Below are positions 15,989 to 27,236 of a stretch of 64,000 nucleotides of DNA, one piece after another. The notes under the pieces were generated by a model that was not told the origin of the DNA, did not search any database, and saw nothing but the letters and a program-made list of their open reading frames with translations. A program made the position numbers and the translations under genes. Where the stretch lies: contig BPIC01000004.1 of NCBI GenBank assembly GCA_026003895.1, forward strand, positions 62,001 through 126,000, given 5' to 3'. The stretch is from Dehalococcoidia bacterium (GTDB lineage Bacteria; Chloroflexota; Dehalococcoidia; SpSt-223). Every line of letters starts with the position of its first letter. Positions within the stretch are counted from its first letter, which is position 1.

Positions 15989-17059
15989 ATGGTAGATCGC
16001 GGCAGGATCGGCTCGATGCCAGCGGCGACCGAGCGCGACGATGAAAGCTACCTCGACTTTGTTCAGAGCCTCCGCGGCTACACGATCGGCCCGCTGAACG
16101 CCGCGGCCGATAGCCGCGCCACCGCTGCGATGGCGCGCTATGAGGAGCGAACTGGACGGCTCGCAACGTCGATGGAGGAGATCCGCGAGGTCATTGACGA
16201 CGTGCCGGTGGTCGCCACGCTGAACCGCTTCATGCGTACCAGCCAAGAAATGATGTGGCAGGGCGTGATCGCTACCTACCGCAAGCGGCAGGACGAGCTG
16301 CTTGCCGAGCTGGATCGCGCCGATCGCAGCGGACCGGGCACCGTCCAGTGGAGCCCAAGCTTCGCGTTCCCCGCCTATTTCACTGCCCACGACTACCACA
16401 TCCAGCCGGGGAGCTATCACCACGACCCGCTTGCTGGCTACATCTATCACTATGGCACCAAAGTGTTCTTCACCGGCCGGAACGATCACGATGAGATGCA
16501 CGAGGCGATGATCGACAGCATTCCGCTGCCTGCCGACGGGCAGGTGCGCCGCGTGCTCGACATCGCTTGCTCAGTAGGACAGGCCACGACCGCGTTGAAG
16601 AAACGCTTTCCCGAGGCAGAGGTGTGGGGCATCGATGCTGGCGCCCCGATGGTGCGCTACGCTCACAAGCGCGCCGTCGAGATGGGCCTCGAGATTCATT
16701 TTCGGCAGGCGCTTGCCGAGCAGACCGGGTTCCCAGATGGTGCGTTCGATCTCGCGCACAGCTTCCTGCTGTTTCACGAGGTGCCGCTAGCAGTCGGCGA
16801 GCAGATCGCGCGCGAATTGTGCCGGGTCCTTCGTCCGGGCGGGGTATTCGCCATTCACGACCTGCCGACGCGCGAGCCAAACGTCCGAGCGCCGCTGCGC
16901 GACTATCTGACCTATTTCAACCGGGATGACAACGGCGAACCCTACATTGTCGACTTTACGTTCTCCGATTTCACGGCGACGTTGCGCCGCGCCGGCTTCA
17001 GCGACGTGTGTCGCGAGCAACGGTCCGGCGGCCTGCCGCGTTGGATCGCGATCAAGTAA
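15989..17059 (+). CDS. SAM-dependent methyltransferase with long N-terminal domain
   Basis: A 356-residue protein. Residues 1-175 form an uncharacterised helical domain (motifs LRGYTIGPLNAAADSRATAA and FPAYFTAHDYHIQPGSYHHD). Residues ~180-330 form a class I methyltransferase core with motif I VLDIACSVGQATTAL, acid VWGIDAGAPM and post-motif VLRPGGVFAIHDLP. The N-terminal domain probably gives substrate specificity; the substrate is unknown. The chosen ATG has a clear GAGGAGGG site. It shares a divergent control region with livK, suggesting linked control, and is followed by the LLM oxidoreductase. Confidence 0.82.
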   Translation: MVDRGRIGSMPAATERDDESYLDFVQSLRGYTIGPLNAAADSRATAAMARYEERTGRLATSMEEIREVIDDVPVVATLNRFMRTSQEMMWQGVIATYRKRQDELLAELDRADRSGPGTVQWSPSFAFPAYFTAHDYHIQPGSYHHDPLAGYIYHYGTKVFFTGRNDHDEMHEAMIDSIPLPADGQVRRVLDIACSVGQATTALKKRFPEAEVWGIDAGAPMVRYAHKRAVEMGLEIHFRQALAEQTGFPDGAFDLAHSFLLFHEVPLAVGEQIARELCRVLRPGGVFAIHDLPTREPNVRAPLRDYLTYFNRDDNGEPYIVDFTFSDFTATLRRAGFSDVCREQRSGGLPRWIAIK

Positions 17060-17119
17060 GCTCTCTTCGCGCATCGACCACGCGCTGGTAGAGAGGGTCC
17101 GCTGCCGATTCGGTTCACG

Positions 17120-18184
17120 ATGATGGTCAACCGGCCGCCGCAAGCGGCGGGCCGGCTGTCGCCCGATGCCATCGTCGACGAGGCGCGGCGTGGCGAGGCG
17201 GCAGGCTTCGATGTCCTCTCGTTTGCCGATTGGGCAGTCGGCGACCCGTTTCCCCCGCTGATGCTGATCGCGCGGGCGACCGAGCGTGCTGGGCTGATGA
17301 CGCGCGTCGTCGCCAGCGCGACGCGCAGTCCCGTGTTGCTCGCTTCTGGCGCGGCGTGGGTCGACCGCGCCTCGGGCGGCCGGTTCATCCTCGGGCTGGG
17401 GGCGAGTGTCCCCGATGTGGTCACCGGCCGCCACGGCCTTCCGTGGGGCAAGCCTGCTACCCGGATGGAGGAGACGCTGAAGCTGATCCGTGCGCTCTGG
17501 GGCGAGCCAATGCCTGGCATCGAGCGCAACCCGGATGGTTCGCTTCGCTTTGCTGGCCGTGAGATCAAGACGGAGCGGGCCTTTGTCGATATTCTGCCTG
17601 CAGGTCGCCCGCCGCTGTTCGTCGCGGCGAGCGGGCCGCGGATGCTCCGCATCGCTGGTGCGTGGGCAGATGGCGTAATCCTTGAGCTGACCACCCCGCA
17701 GTATGTGCGTTGGGCCGTCGAGCGGGTGCGCGAGGGAGCGGCGGCGGTCGGCCGGTCGCTCGCTGCGTTCGAGGTGTGTGTCCAGTCGTCGATCACCATT
17801 GAGTCGGATGATCCGGCGACCGCCCGGCAGCGCCAGTGGGCGCTGGATTTCTACATCAATCACTGCGTCTATCCGGAGTTCAAGCATCTGTGGCCGGCGG
17901 CTGGCCTCGAGGCGGAGGCGGCGGCAGTCAAGGCGGCCGCTGAAGCAGGCGATCGCGATCGGGCCGCCCGGCTGGTGCGGGAGACGATCCTGCCCCGTAT
18001 GGTCGTTTGGGGCGCGAAAGCGGAGACACCAGCCCAGCTACTCGAGTGGATCGGCGCACGGATCGATGCCGGCGCGACGATGTTTTCCCTCCCGACGAAT
18101 GTCGAGGAGGTGGTCGGGATCGACCTCGCCACGATCCGGCGAACAGCGGATGCCCGCCTCGCTGCGGCGCTTGCGGCCCGCTGA
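17120..18184 (+). CDS. Luciferase-like (LLM) flavin-dependent oxidoreductase
   Basis: A TIM-barrel bacterial-luciferase-family oxidoreductase of 354 residues, using FMN or coenzyme F420. Recognisable parts are AIVDEARRGEAAGFDVLSFADW, the strand FILGLGASVPDVVTGRHGLPWGK with the usual GLG segment, and PPLFVAASGPRMLRIAGAWADG near residue 165. The listed ATG leaves the first strand short: in-frame codons upstream give LPIRFTMMVNRPP, and a GAGAGGG site lies just before an in-frame CTG at 17102, which may be the real start. The convergent GNAT gene ends 7 bp away. Substrate unknown. Confidence 0.82.
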   Translation: MMVNRPPQAAGRLSPDAIVDEARRGEAAGFDVLSFADWAVGDPFPPLMLIARATERAGLMTRVVASATRSPVLLASGAAWVDRASGGRFILGLGASVPDVVTGRHGLPWGKPATRMEETLKLIRALWGEPMPGIERNPDGSLRFAGREIKTERAFVDILPAGRPPLFVAASGPRMLRIAGAWADGVILELTTPQYVRWAVERVREGAAAVGRSLAAFEVCVQSSITIESDDPATARQRQWALDFYINHCVYPEFKHLWPAAGLEAEAAAVKAAAEAGDRDRAARLVRETILPRMVVWGAKAETPAQLLEWIGARIDAGATMFSLPTNVEEVVGIDLATIRRTADARLAAALAAR

Positions 18185-18190
18185 CCTCCC

Positions 18191-18760
18191 TTACCAGTCG
18201 ACGTTGTCGGGATCGAACGTTGGGGCCGAGCCGTCCTCCGTTGGACGATAGATCTCCATCACCACGAAACGGTTCCGGTCATCCGAAATTCGCGTCACTT
18301 CCTTGAAGCCGGCATTGGCGAAGCTGTGCTGCGCCCGCACGTTCCAATCGAGCGTGTAAAGATAGACCTTGTCGACCGGCAACTCGCTAAAGGCGTAGTC
18401 GACGAGGGCGCGGACGGTATCGGCGCCGTAGCCTTTCGACCAATAGTTGCGGTCGCCGATCATGATGCCAAGCTCGGCCTGACGGCGCTTCTCGTCGATA
18501 TTGAACAGGCTGCAATTGCCGATGTGCTTCCCGTCGAGCGTTTCGATGGCGAAGCGCTTGCGGCGCGGACCAAGACTCGCGAGGTCGTAGCGGAACTCGC
18601 GCAAGAACTCCTCGTAGCTGGCGGTTGTCGGCAGGATGGCGTCGAAGCTGGACAACTCGGCGTCGCGCCGCCACTGGTAATCTTGCGGCGCGTCCTCGAG
18701 GCGCTTCGGTCGCAGCCGGACGAGCCGGCCGCGGATGACCTCAGGCTCGGCAATGGTCAT
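18191..18760 (-). CDS. GNAT-family N-acetyltransferase (RimJ/RimL-like)
   Basis: A 189-residue GNAT protein. The N-terminus IRGRLVRLRPKRLEDAPQDYQW is the usual RimL-like opening. The acetyl-CoA binding region is RQAELGIMIGDRNYWSKGYGADTVRALVDYAF, where the pyrophosphate-binding loop is GYGADT. It ends in a long charged tail. It could acetylate protein N-termini, an amino sugar or an antibiotic. The first ATG, after GGGGACGCC, is chosen because sequence further upstream is Arg-rich noise. It lies 69 bp after gcvT on the same strand. Confidence 0.8.
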   Translation of the reverse strand: MTIAEPEVIRGRLVRLRPKRLEDAPQDYQWRRDAELSSFDAILPTTASYEEFLREFRYDLASLGPRRKRFAIETLDGKHIGNCSLFNIDEKRRQAELGIMIGDRNYWSKGYGADTVRALVDYAFSELPVDKVYLYTLDWNVRAQHSFANAGFKEVTRISDDRNRFVVMEIYRPTEDGSAPTFDPDNVDW

Positions 18761-18829
18761 GGCGTCCCCTTGTCGTTGGCGGTCGGTGCGCGGGCGGCGT
18801 CGCCAGCCGAATAGTCGGTCCATGGAGCG

Positions 18830-19906
18830 CTACCGTTCCCGACGGTAGAATGGGCGCGGCACGATCCGGGCCGCGAGCGGCCGGTCGCGCACCACGATCT
18901 GAATGGGTGCGCCCACCACCGCAGCCGGCGTCGGCAGATAGGCCATGCCAATCGCAGCATCGACCGTCGGTGTGTAGCTGCCGCTTGTGACGACGCCGGC
19001 CGGTTGGCCATCGACCAGCACCGGATGGCCGTGGCGGGCGATCCCGCGATCCTCGACGCGAAAGCCGACGAGCGTGCGCGCCGGACCGCTCGCCTTGACA
19101 GCGATCAGGGCTTCCTTCCCAATGAATGCTGGCTTGGCGAGCTTCACGGTCCAACCGAGCCCGGCCTCATATGGATTCGTCGTCCGGTCAAGTTCGTTGC
19201 CATAGAGCGGCAGCCCGGCTTCGAGCCGCAGCGTATCGCGCGCCCCAAGGCCGCACGGCGTCACGCCCGCGCCAAGGAGCGTGTCCCAGACGGCGGGCGC
19301 GTCCGATCCGCTGAGGAACAGCTCGAGTCCGTCTTCTCCAGTGTATCCGGTGCGCGCCGCGAGAACGGACCGCCCCGCGACCTTCGCCGGCCGGATGGCG
19401 AAGCGAGGCAGGGTGGCCAGCCCGTCCTCGGCGAGTGCGGCGACGACATCGACTGCCGCCGGTCCCTGCACGGCGATCATCGCGCGATCGGCATAGCGCG
19501 GCTCGATATCGACCGCGCCTCGGCGATGCTCCTCAAACCAAGCGAGGTCGCCGGCACGGCCGCCGGCATTGACGACAACCAAGTAGTCCTCGTCGCTCAG
19601 CCGGTACACCATCAGGTCGTCGAGGGTGCCACCGTCGTCGGCGAGGAGCGGCGAATAGCGCGCCTGACCAATGGCGAGGCCGGCAATGTCGTTCGGCAGC
19701 AGCCAGTCGAGCCACGCGCCGGCGTCCTGCCCGCGCACCGCGATCTGGCCCATGTGGCTCGTGTCGAAGATGCCGGCGTGCGAACGCACCGCGCGGTGCT
19801 CGGCGAGGATACTGGTGTACTGAACCGGCATGTCCCAGCCGTTGAAATCGACGAACCGTGCGCCGGCCGCCTGATGGCAGCCAAAGAGGGCCGTCCGCTC
19901 AGCCAT
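18830..19906 (-). CDS. gcvT: Aminomethyltransferase, glycine cleavage T protein
   Basis: A 358-residue GcvT: it transfers the methylene group from the H-protein-bound aminomethyl intermediate to tetrahydrofolate, releasing ammonia. Family features in order are FVDFNGWDMPVQY (folate side), GIFDTSHMGQI, DDLMVYRL, ARTGYTGEDGLELF and the catalytic region CGLGARDTLRLEAGLPLYGNEL, then the C-terminal DRGIARHGHPV. Length is normal. Its 5' end overlaps the Nudix stop by 8 bp. gcvH and gcvP are not in the window, and a dimethylglycine- or sarcosine-type folate aminomethyltransferase is the main alternative. Confidence 0.88.
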   Translation of the reverse strand: MAERTALFGCHQAAGARFVDFNGWDMPVQYTSILAEHRAVRSHAGIFDTSHMGQIAVRGQDAGAWLDWLLPNDIAGLAIGQARYSPLLADDGGTLDDLMVYRLSDEDYLVVVNAGGRAGDLAWFEEHRRGAVDIEPRYADRAMIAVQGPAAVDVVAALAEDGLATLPRFAIRPAKVAGRSVLAARTGYTGEDGLELFLSGSDAPAVWDTLLGAGVTPCGLGARDTLRLEAGLPLYGNELDRTTNPYEAGLGWTVKLAKPAFIGKEALIAVKASGPARTLVGFRVEDRGIARHGHPVLVDGQPAGVVTSGSYTPTVDAAIGMAYLPTPAAVVGAPIQIVVRDRPLAARIVPRPFYRRER

Positions 19907-20365
19907 GTTGCACCGCCAAGTTTGCGAGCACCTCTTCGGCGCGGCGGACGATCGCCGCTTCGTTTTCGTAGGACATCTGCTCGGGCGCGATGCCGATCGG
20001 CACCCATTCCACCCGGTCGTATTCGTGATCGTGCTCGGCGGTTGAGCCACCGACCGCGCGAAAGAGAAAGTGACGTACTCGCTTGTGATAGCGCACCGAT
20101 TCGCCGCGCGAGACGAACCAATAGTCGATCTCACCGAGATCGGCGACCGGCTCGACCTGCAGGCCGGTTTCTTCTGACACCTCGCGGGCGGCGGCCTGTT
20201 CGATCGTCTCGCCTTCGTGCGGAGCACCCTTGGGCAACGCCCAGATTCCGGGACTATCTCGAACGACGAGGGCGATCTCGATCCCCTCTGGGCCGCTGCG
20301 ATACACGACGCCGCCGGCTGAGACGGTTTCCTTGGTTGGCAGGGGCGGGCGGCGGCGGGTGCGCT

Positions 20366-20369
<4 letters not shown>
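19899..20369 (-). CDS. Nudix hydrolase
   Basis: A 156-residue Nudix pyrophosphohydrolase. The Nudix box is fully conserved in the region [23 protein letters not shown] (G-x5-E-x7-REVxEExGL), which binds the divalent metal. The preceding [22 protein letters not shown] is the usual first strand. Substrates could be a nucleoside diphosphate derivative or NADH-like; not determinable. Its ATG overlaps the ald stop (ATGA), and its stop overlaps gcvT, so the three genes form a coupled operon. Confidence 0.88.
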
Positions 20370-21478
<1,109 letters not shown>

Positions 21479-21520
21479 GGGAGCCGTCCTGAAGGAGCCT
21501 GCTGGCGATTGTAGCACGGC

Positions 21521-23977
21521 ATGCCGGTGGCACAGGCAAGCAGCCGATCGTCCGCTGCCTCGTTGCCGACGGGATCCTCCTCTGCTACGCTCGCGGCGGC
21601 GCGGGAGGCGCGGTCGGTGCTTTTCGTCACGGCATTCTTCGCCGTGCTGGGCGGGCTGCTCGCCCTGTCGTTTTGGCAACAGCGCCACGCGCGTGCGTGG
21701 TGGCGCGATCTGCTGGCGGTTGGCGTCATTGCGTTGGCGGTCGTCGGCTGCTTCTGGCGCGTCTTCTTCATTCCCGGTTACTGGCTGCCGGAAGGCGGCG
21801 GCGACAACGCGTCGACGCTCCTTCCCTTCTATCGCTTCGCCGCCGAGGAATTCCGCGCCGGTCGCTTGCCGCTCTGGAACCCGTATCTTTACGGCGGGGC
21901 GCCCTTCGCCGCGGACATCCAAGCCGCCGTCTTCTACCCGCCCTACTGGGCGCTCTACGCGCTGACTGGTGAGATTACCTTTGAGCTGGTGACGGCGCTC
22001 GCGCTTGGCCACCTCGCCTTCGCTGGCGTCGGAATGTACGCCCTCGCCGTCTTCGGCCGCTGGGAGGGCGTCGGACCGCTTTCGCGGCCGGCGGCGCTTG
22101 TCGCTGCCCTCGCCTATGTGTTCTGCGACTATTTCATCGTTCATCTCGGCAATCTGAACCTCGTGGCGGGCGCGGCGTGGCTGCCGTGGGCGGTGCTTGG
22201 GCTGGTGCGCGGCCTCGACGGCCGGCGGCTGCTTCCAGTTGTGCTTGGCGGGGCGGCGCTCGCCTTCGGCTTGCTCGCCGGTCATATTCAGCCGTTCCTC
22301 TATGGCCTGCTGCTCGCCGGCGGGTTTGCGGGTTTCAGCATCGTCCGTGCCGCGCTAAAGAACGGCCTACGCACCGCGCTCGGCCTCGCGCTGCGGGCGC
22401 TCGCCTTTCCGCTGGTGGCGACCGGACTCGGCGCGATTCAGATCCTGCCGAGCCTCGAGCTCCAAGCGCTGACTGGCCGGGCGGCGATCGGCTACGACAC
22501 GGCGACTCAGTTCTCGCTGCCGCCGGCGATGCTGCTTGGCTTGCTGGTGCCGGACGTTTGGGGCCGCGGCCCGGGGAGCTATTGGGGTCCGTGGCCGCGC
22601 GTCGAGATGGGTTACTTCGGCATCCTGCCGCTCGTCGCGGTGGCGGTGGCACTCGCGCTGCGTCGCGTTGCTGGCGTGTGGGCGCTCGCTGCCTTCGGGC
22701 TGGTTGCCGTTATTCTGGCGCTCGGCGGCTACACCGTCGTCTACGGCTGGGTCTATCAGTTCTTCCCCGGCTTCGGCGGCATCCGGGCGCCGGCGCGGGC
22801 GATCGTCCTGTTCAACCTCGTCGCCGCTTGGCTAGCAGCGGTTGGAGTGGACGCGGCGCGCCAAGCTGCGGATGAGGCGGCGCGGCGAACTCTCGGTCGG
22901 GTCGTGCGCTGGGCTGGGTTCGTCCTGCTCGGCCTGCTGTTTGGCGCCTTGCCCCCGTTCATCTTTTTCTTGGCCGTCGGCCAAGGGCAGCGTGGCGCGA
23001 TGATCCCACGGCTAACAGCGATCGTCGATGGGCTGCTGCTGGCGGCGATCCTGCTTGGCGGCACGCTCCTGCTCTTCGGGCTGCGCGCCGCGAGCCGGCT
23101 CGACGGGCGGCTATTTGCGATCCTTGCCGTCGTTTGGACGGCGTTTGACCTGCTGACAATCGGCTTCGATGTCGAGGGCGGCGGCAGCGACCCGCTGGCG
23201 AACTACCGGCGTGAGAGTGTCGTCGCCGTGCTGCGCGCTGACCCCGACCCATACTTTCGGATCGACAGCGAGACCGGCGTTTGGGACGTCTGGCAGCCGG
23301 CGGCTGGGCTGTACCATCGTCTGGCCGATGTCCGCGGCGTCGATAATCCGCTCATGATTGCCGACGTCCAGCGCTATTGGGCCGATCTTGGCGGCCGAAA
23401 CGGTGCGCCCTACGACCTGTTGAACGTTCGCTATGTCCTTGGCAAGCCGGATGTGCGGCTCGAGCCGGCGAAGTTCGAGCGGGTCTTTGCCGACGACGTG
23501 ATGGCGGTCTACCGCAACCGGACGGCGCTGCCGCGCGCGTGGGTCGTCCCGGCGGCGGAGATCGCGGGAAGCCACGAGGCTGCCTTCCGTGCCGTTCACC
23601 GCCCCGGCTTCGACCCGCGCCGGACGGTGATCCTCGAGGAGGGGCCAGCGGAGCAGGGCGGCGCAGGGACAGCCACGATCGTCGCAGCGGCGAACGACGC
23701 GCTCACGGTTGAGGCGAGTGCGCCCGCGGGCGGCTATTTGGTGCTGAGCGAGACGTTTTACCCCGGGTGGGAGGCGACCGTGGATGGCCGGCCGGCGGCG
23801 TTGTTGCGAGCGAACTATCTCTTTCGGGCCATTTGGCTTCCCCCGGGTGACCACCGGGTTGAGGTGCGCTTCCGGCCTTCGTCGCTTTCCCGCGGGGCGC
23901 TAATCGCGGGCGTTACCGTGATCGGTGTGGCGGGCCTGTGGGGCGTGGCGGTGACGCGGCGTCTAACGCAACTCTAA
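21521..23977 (+). CDS. YfhO-like polytopic membrane protein
   Basis: An 818-residue integral membrane protein with about a dozen hydrophobic helices, from residue ~30 to ~560, and a C-terminal extracytoplasmic beta-rich domain containing [18 protein letters not shown]. The luminal motif [20 protein letters not shown] followed by [19 protein letters not shown] is characteristic of YfhO/GT-C type proteins, which use polyprenyl-linked sugars. It likely modifies a glycan or lipid on the outer face of the membrane. It is transcribed divergently from ald. Confidence 0.85.
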   Translation: MPVAQASSRSSAASLPTGSSSATLAAAREARSVLFVTAFFAVLGGLLALSFWQQRHARAWWRDLLAVGVIALAVVGCFWRVFFIPGYWLPEGGGDNASTLLPFYRFAAEEFRAGRLPLWNPYLYGGAPFAADIQAAVFYPPYWALYALTGEITFELVTALALGHLAFAGVGMYALAVFGRWEGVGPLSRPAALVAALAYVFCDYFIVHLGNLNLVAGAAWLPWAVLGLVRGLDGRRLLPVVLGGAALAFGLLAGHIQPFLYGLLLAGGFAGFSIVRAALKNGLRTALGLALRALAFPLVATGLGAIQILPSLELQALTGRAAIGYDTATQFSLPPAMLLGLLVPDVWGRGPGSYWGPWPRVEMGYFGILPLVAVAVALALRRVAGVWALAAFGLVAVILALGGYTVVYGWVYQFFPGFGGIRAPARAIVLFNLVAAWLAAVGVDAARQAADEAARRTLGRVVRWAGFVLLGLLFGALPPFIFFLAVGQGQRGAMIPRLTAIVDGLLLAAILLGGTLLLFGLRAASRLDGRLFAILAVVWTAFDLLTIGFDVEGGGSDPLANYRRESVVAVLRADPDPYFRIDSETGVWDVWQPAAGLYHRLADVRGVDNPLMIADVQRYWADLGGRNGAPYDLLNVRYVLGKPDVRLEPAKFERVFADDVMAVYRNRTALPRAWVVPAAEIAGSHEAAFRAVHRPGFDPRRTVILEEGPAEQGGAGTATIVAAANDALTVEASAPAGGYLVLSETFYPGWEATVDGRPAALLRANYLFRAIWLPPGDHRVEVRFRPSSLSRGALIAGVTVIGVAGLWGVAVTRRLTQL

Positions 23978-24041
23978 CCCTCCTCTAACAGCGGTCAAAT
24001 TCGCGCGTAGCCCACAATACGGTCGTCCCAGATGAATCACG

Positions 24042-24059
24042 GCGGCCCAGTGTGGCCGC
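24042..24059. repeat. Small hairpin in the groEL leader
   Basis: GCGGCC (24042-24047) and GGCCGC (24054-24059) are inverted around six bases, about 10 bp before the ribosome site (AGGAGGAG). It could be a leader structure. No CIRCE element is present in the upstream 110 bp. Confidence 0.35.
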
Positions 24060-24084
24060 GATTTTGACCAGGAGGAGCGGAGCC

Positions 24085-25713
<1,629 letters not shown>

Positions 25714-25723
25714 CCCCAGCCCC

Positions 25724-25744
25724 CGGGGCGGCCCGTCCGCCCCG
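25724..25744 (+). terminator. Hairpin terminator after groEL
   Basis: CGGGGCGG (25724-25731) and CCGCCCCG (25737-25744) form an eight-base stem around a five-base loop, 10 bp after the groEL stop. No T tract follows, so it may stabilise the 3' end or act in concert with Rho. Confidence 0.55.
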
Positions 25745-25987
25745 CTCATTCAGCAGAGGCCGCGAGCCGCTGCGGGGTCTGCCCCGCCGCCAGCGCGGCC
25801 TTTTCGATTGTTGTGTCGGTGGGGTTCCTCAAGGGCTCGACCGGGTGGGTCAGCGTGGTCCGGTACGGTGGGCGCCATCGCCGGTGGTGCGAGCCGGCGG
25901 CAGTGGCACCCCGCAGGTGATCAGAGCACGCCTCCGGTTGGGGGAATGCGGTGTGGTCGGCGGGGGCGCTCGGGTGGCCGGGCGGCG
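25745..25987. other. Non-coding gap between groEL and DinB genes
   Basis: About 240 bp that reads poorly in all frames. Short open frames exist on both strands but their translations are Pro/Arg/Thr-rich with no family resemblance. No promoter or repeat was recognised here. Confidence 0.4.
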
Positions 25988-26470
25988 TCACCCCGCCCGG
26001 CGCGCGAGCCAGTCGCTAATCTGGGCGAGGTGCTCCTGCGTGTGGGCAACCACGGCTTGGACATTGTCGGCCGTTGACAGATCGAGCTGGCGCCCGCTTG
26101 GCATCGTGACGGTATAGCGCTCGCTCAGTGATTCGTCGGAGAGACTGCGCACGAGGTCTCGATACGCTCGGAAATCAGCCGCCGTCTCGGCGAGGATGGC
26201 GTCGATTGGCCTGCCGGAACAGGCGTGCATGACCGCCGTGTAGTCGCCGAACTTGGTGGGGGGAAACTGGCCGCTCTCCCGGGCACGCTCGAGGTCGAGG
26301 CGAAAGCGGGCGCCAATGCCGATGTGACGGACGATCCAATCAATCGGCCACTCGTTTTCGGCGGGGGCATAGCGGAGCGCCTCGACCGGCAGTGCCTTGG
26401 CCATTTCCTCCACCTGCCGGAGCGCCTCGTCTATGCGGAGCGCCGCCTGCTCGGCTTGGCGTGCGACCAT
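25988..26470 (-). CDS. DinB-family four-helix protein
   Basis: A 160-residue DinB/YfiT-like protein with a four-helix bundle pattern. Metal-binding histidines are visible in IVRHIGIGARFRL and VAHTQEHLAQISDWL; MHACSG adds another. Members include metal-dependent thiol S-transferases (for mycothiol or bacillithiol) and proteins of unknown role. The role here is not fixed, but the MshC-like ligase in this window gives a possible thiol link. ATG preceded by AGGAGCAGCA; sequence further upstream is not family-like. Confidence 0.8.
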   Translation of the reverse strand: MVARQAEQAALRIDEALRQVEEMAKALPVEALRYAPAENEWPIDWIVRHIGIGARFRLDLERARESGQFPPTKFGDYTAVMHACSGRPIDAILAETAADFRAYRDLVRSLSDESLSERYTVTMPSGRQLDLSTADNVQAVVAHTQEHLAQISDWLARRAG

Positions 26471-26597
26471 TGCTGCTCCTCCTGTCAACCTCGAACTCAG
26501 GATAGCGCATCCGGTCGCTCCCTGAGGCCGCGGCGGGCTACTATTCGCGGGAGAACGACGGACCAAGAACGCCCGTGCGCCGGGCGAGGAAGCCACC

Positions 26598-27236
26598 ATG
26601 GAATTGACTTGGCTGGGGCACGCGTGCTTTCGGCTGCGTTCCCGCGAAGCGACCATCGTTACCGATCCCTATGAGGCGGGGTCGGGCTACCCGACGCTCA
26701 AGCTGACCGCCAATATCGTCACAGTGAGCCATGCCGATCCGAGGCATAGCGCTGCCGCCGCGATTGGCGGCTCGCCGCGGGTCATCGATCGCCCGGGGGA
26801 GTACGAAATCGCCGGCGTGCCAATCATCGGCGTCCGCACCTATCGCGATCGCGAGAAGGGAGCGACGCTCGGCAAGAACGTTTCATTCGTCTTTACCGTG
26901 GAAGACATGCAAATCGGCCATTTGGGCAACCTTGGCCACGTCCCGAACGCCGAGCAGGCCGAGGCGCTGACGGGACTCGATGTTCTGCTCATCCCGGTTG
27001 GCGGCAGGGTGACTCTCGATGCCAAGCTCGCCGCTGAGACGATTAGTCTTCTCCAGCCGCGGCTCGTCGTCCCGATGCATTTTGCGACGCCGCGCGAGAA
27101 GGAAGATCTGGACGGAATCGACCGTTTTCTGCGGGAGATGGGGCTTGCCGCCGCTGAACCGCAGCCGCGCCTGTCGGTGACGAAATCGTCGCTGCCGGAT
27201 TCGGTGCAGGTCGTTGTCCTTGCGCCGCCGTCCTAA
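26598..27236 (+). CDS. Metallo-beta-lactamase-fold hydrolase (YtkL/UPF0173-like)
   Basis: A 212-residue MBL-fold protein. It opens with the compact ELTWLGHACFRLRSREATIVTDPY typical of this subgroup, then carries the metal-binding HADPRHS (HxDxxH) and later GHLGNLGH and PMHFATP. The usual HxHxDH is reduced to HxDxxH, as in this subfamily. The protein is probably cytosolic; the substrate is unknown. The 3' end overlaps the convergent unknown gene by 4 bp. Confidence 0.83.
   Translation: MELTWLGHACFRLRSREATIVTDPYEAGSGYPTLKLTANIVTVSHADPRHSAAAAIGGSPRVIDRPGEYEIAGVPIIGVRTYRDREKGATLGKNVSFVFTVEDMQIGHLGNLGHVPNAEQAEALTGLDVLLIPVGGRVTLDAKLAAETISLLQPRLVVPMHFATPREKEDLDGIDRFLREMGLAAAEPQPRLSVTKSSLPDSVQVVVLAPPS

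Noticed and set aside
21479..21520. Glycine riboswitch before the ald-gcvT operon
   Set aside because: Only 42 bp separate ald from the divergent gene, too short for a riboswitch.
23978..24084. CIRCE (HrcA) element before groEL
   Set aside because: No TTAGCACTC or its complement occurs; only a six-base hairpin is present.
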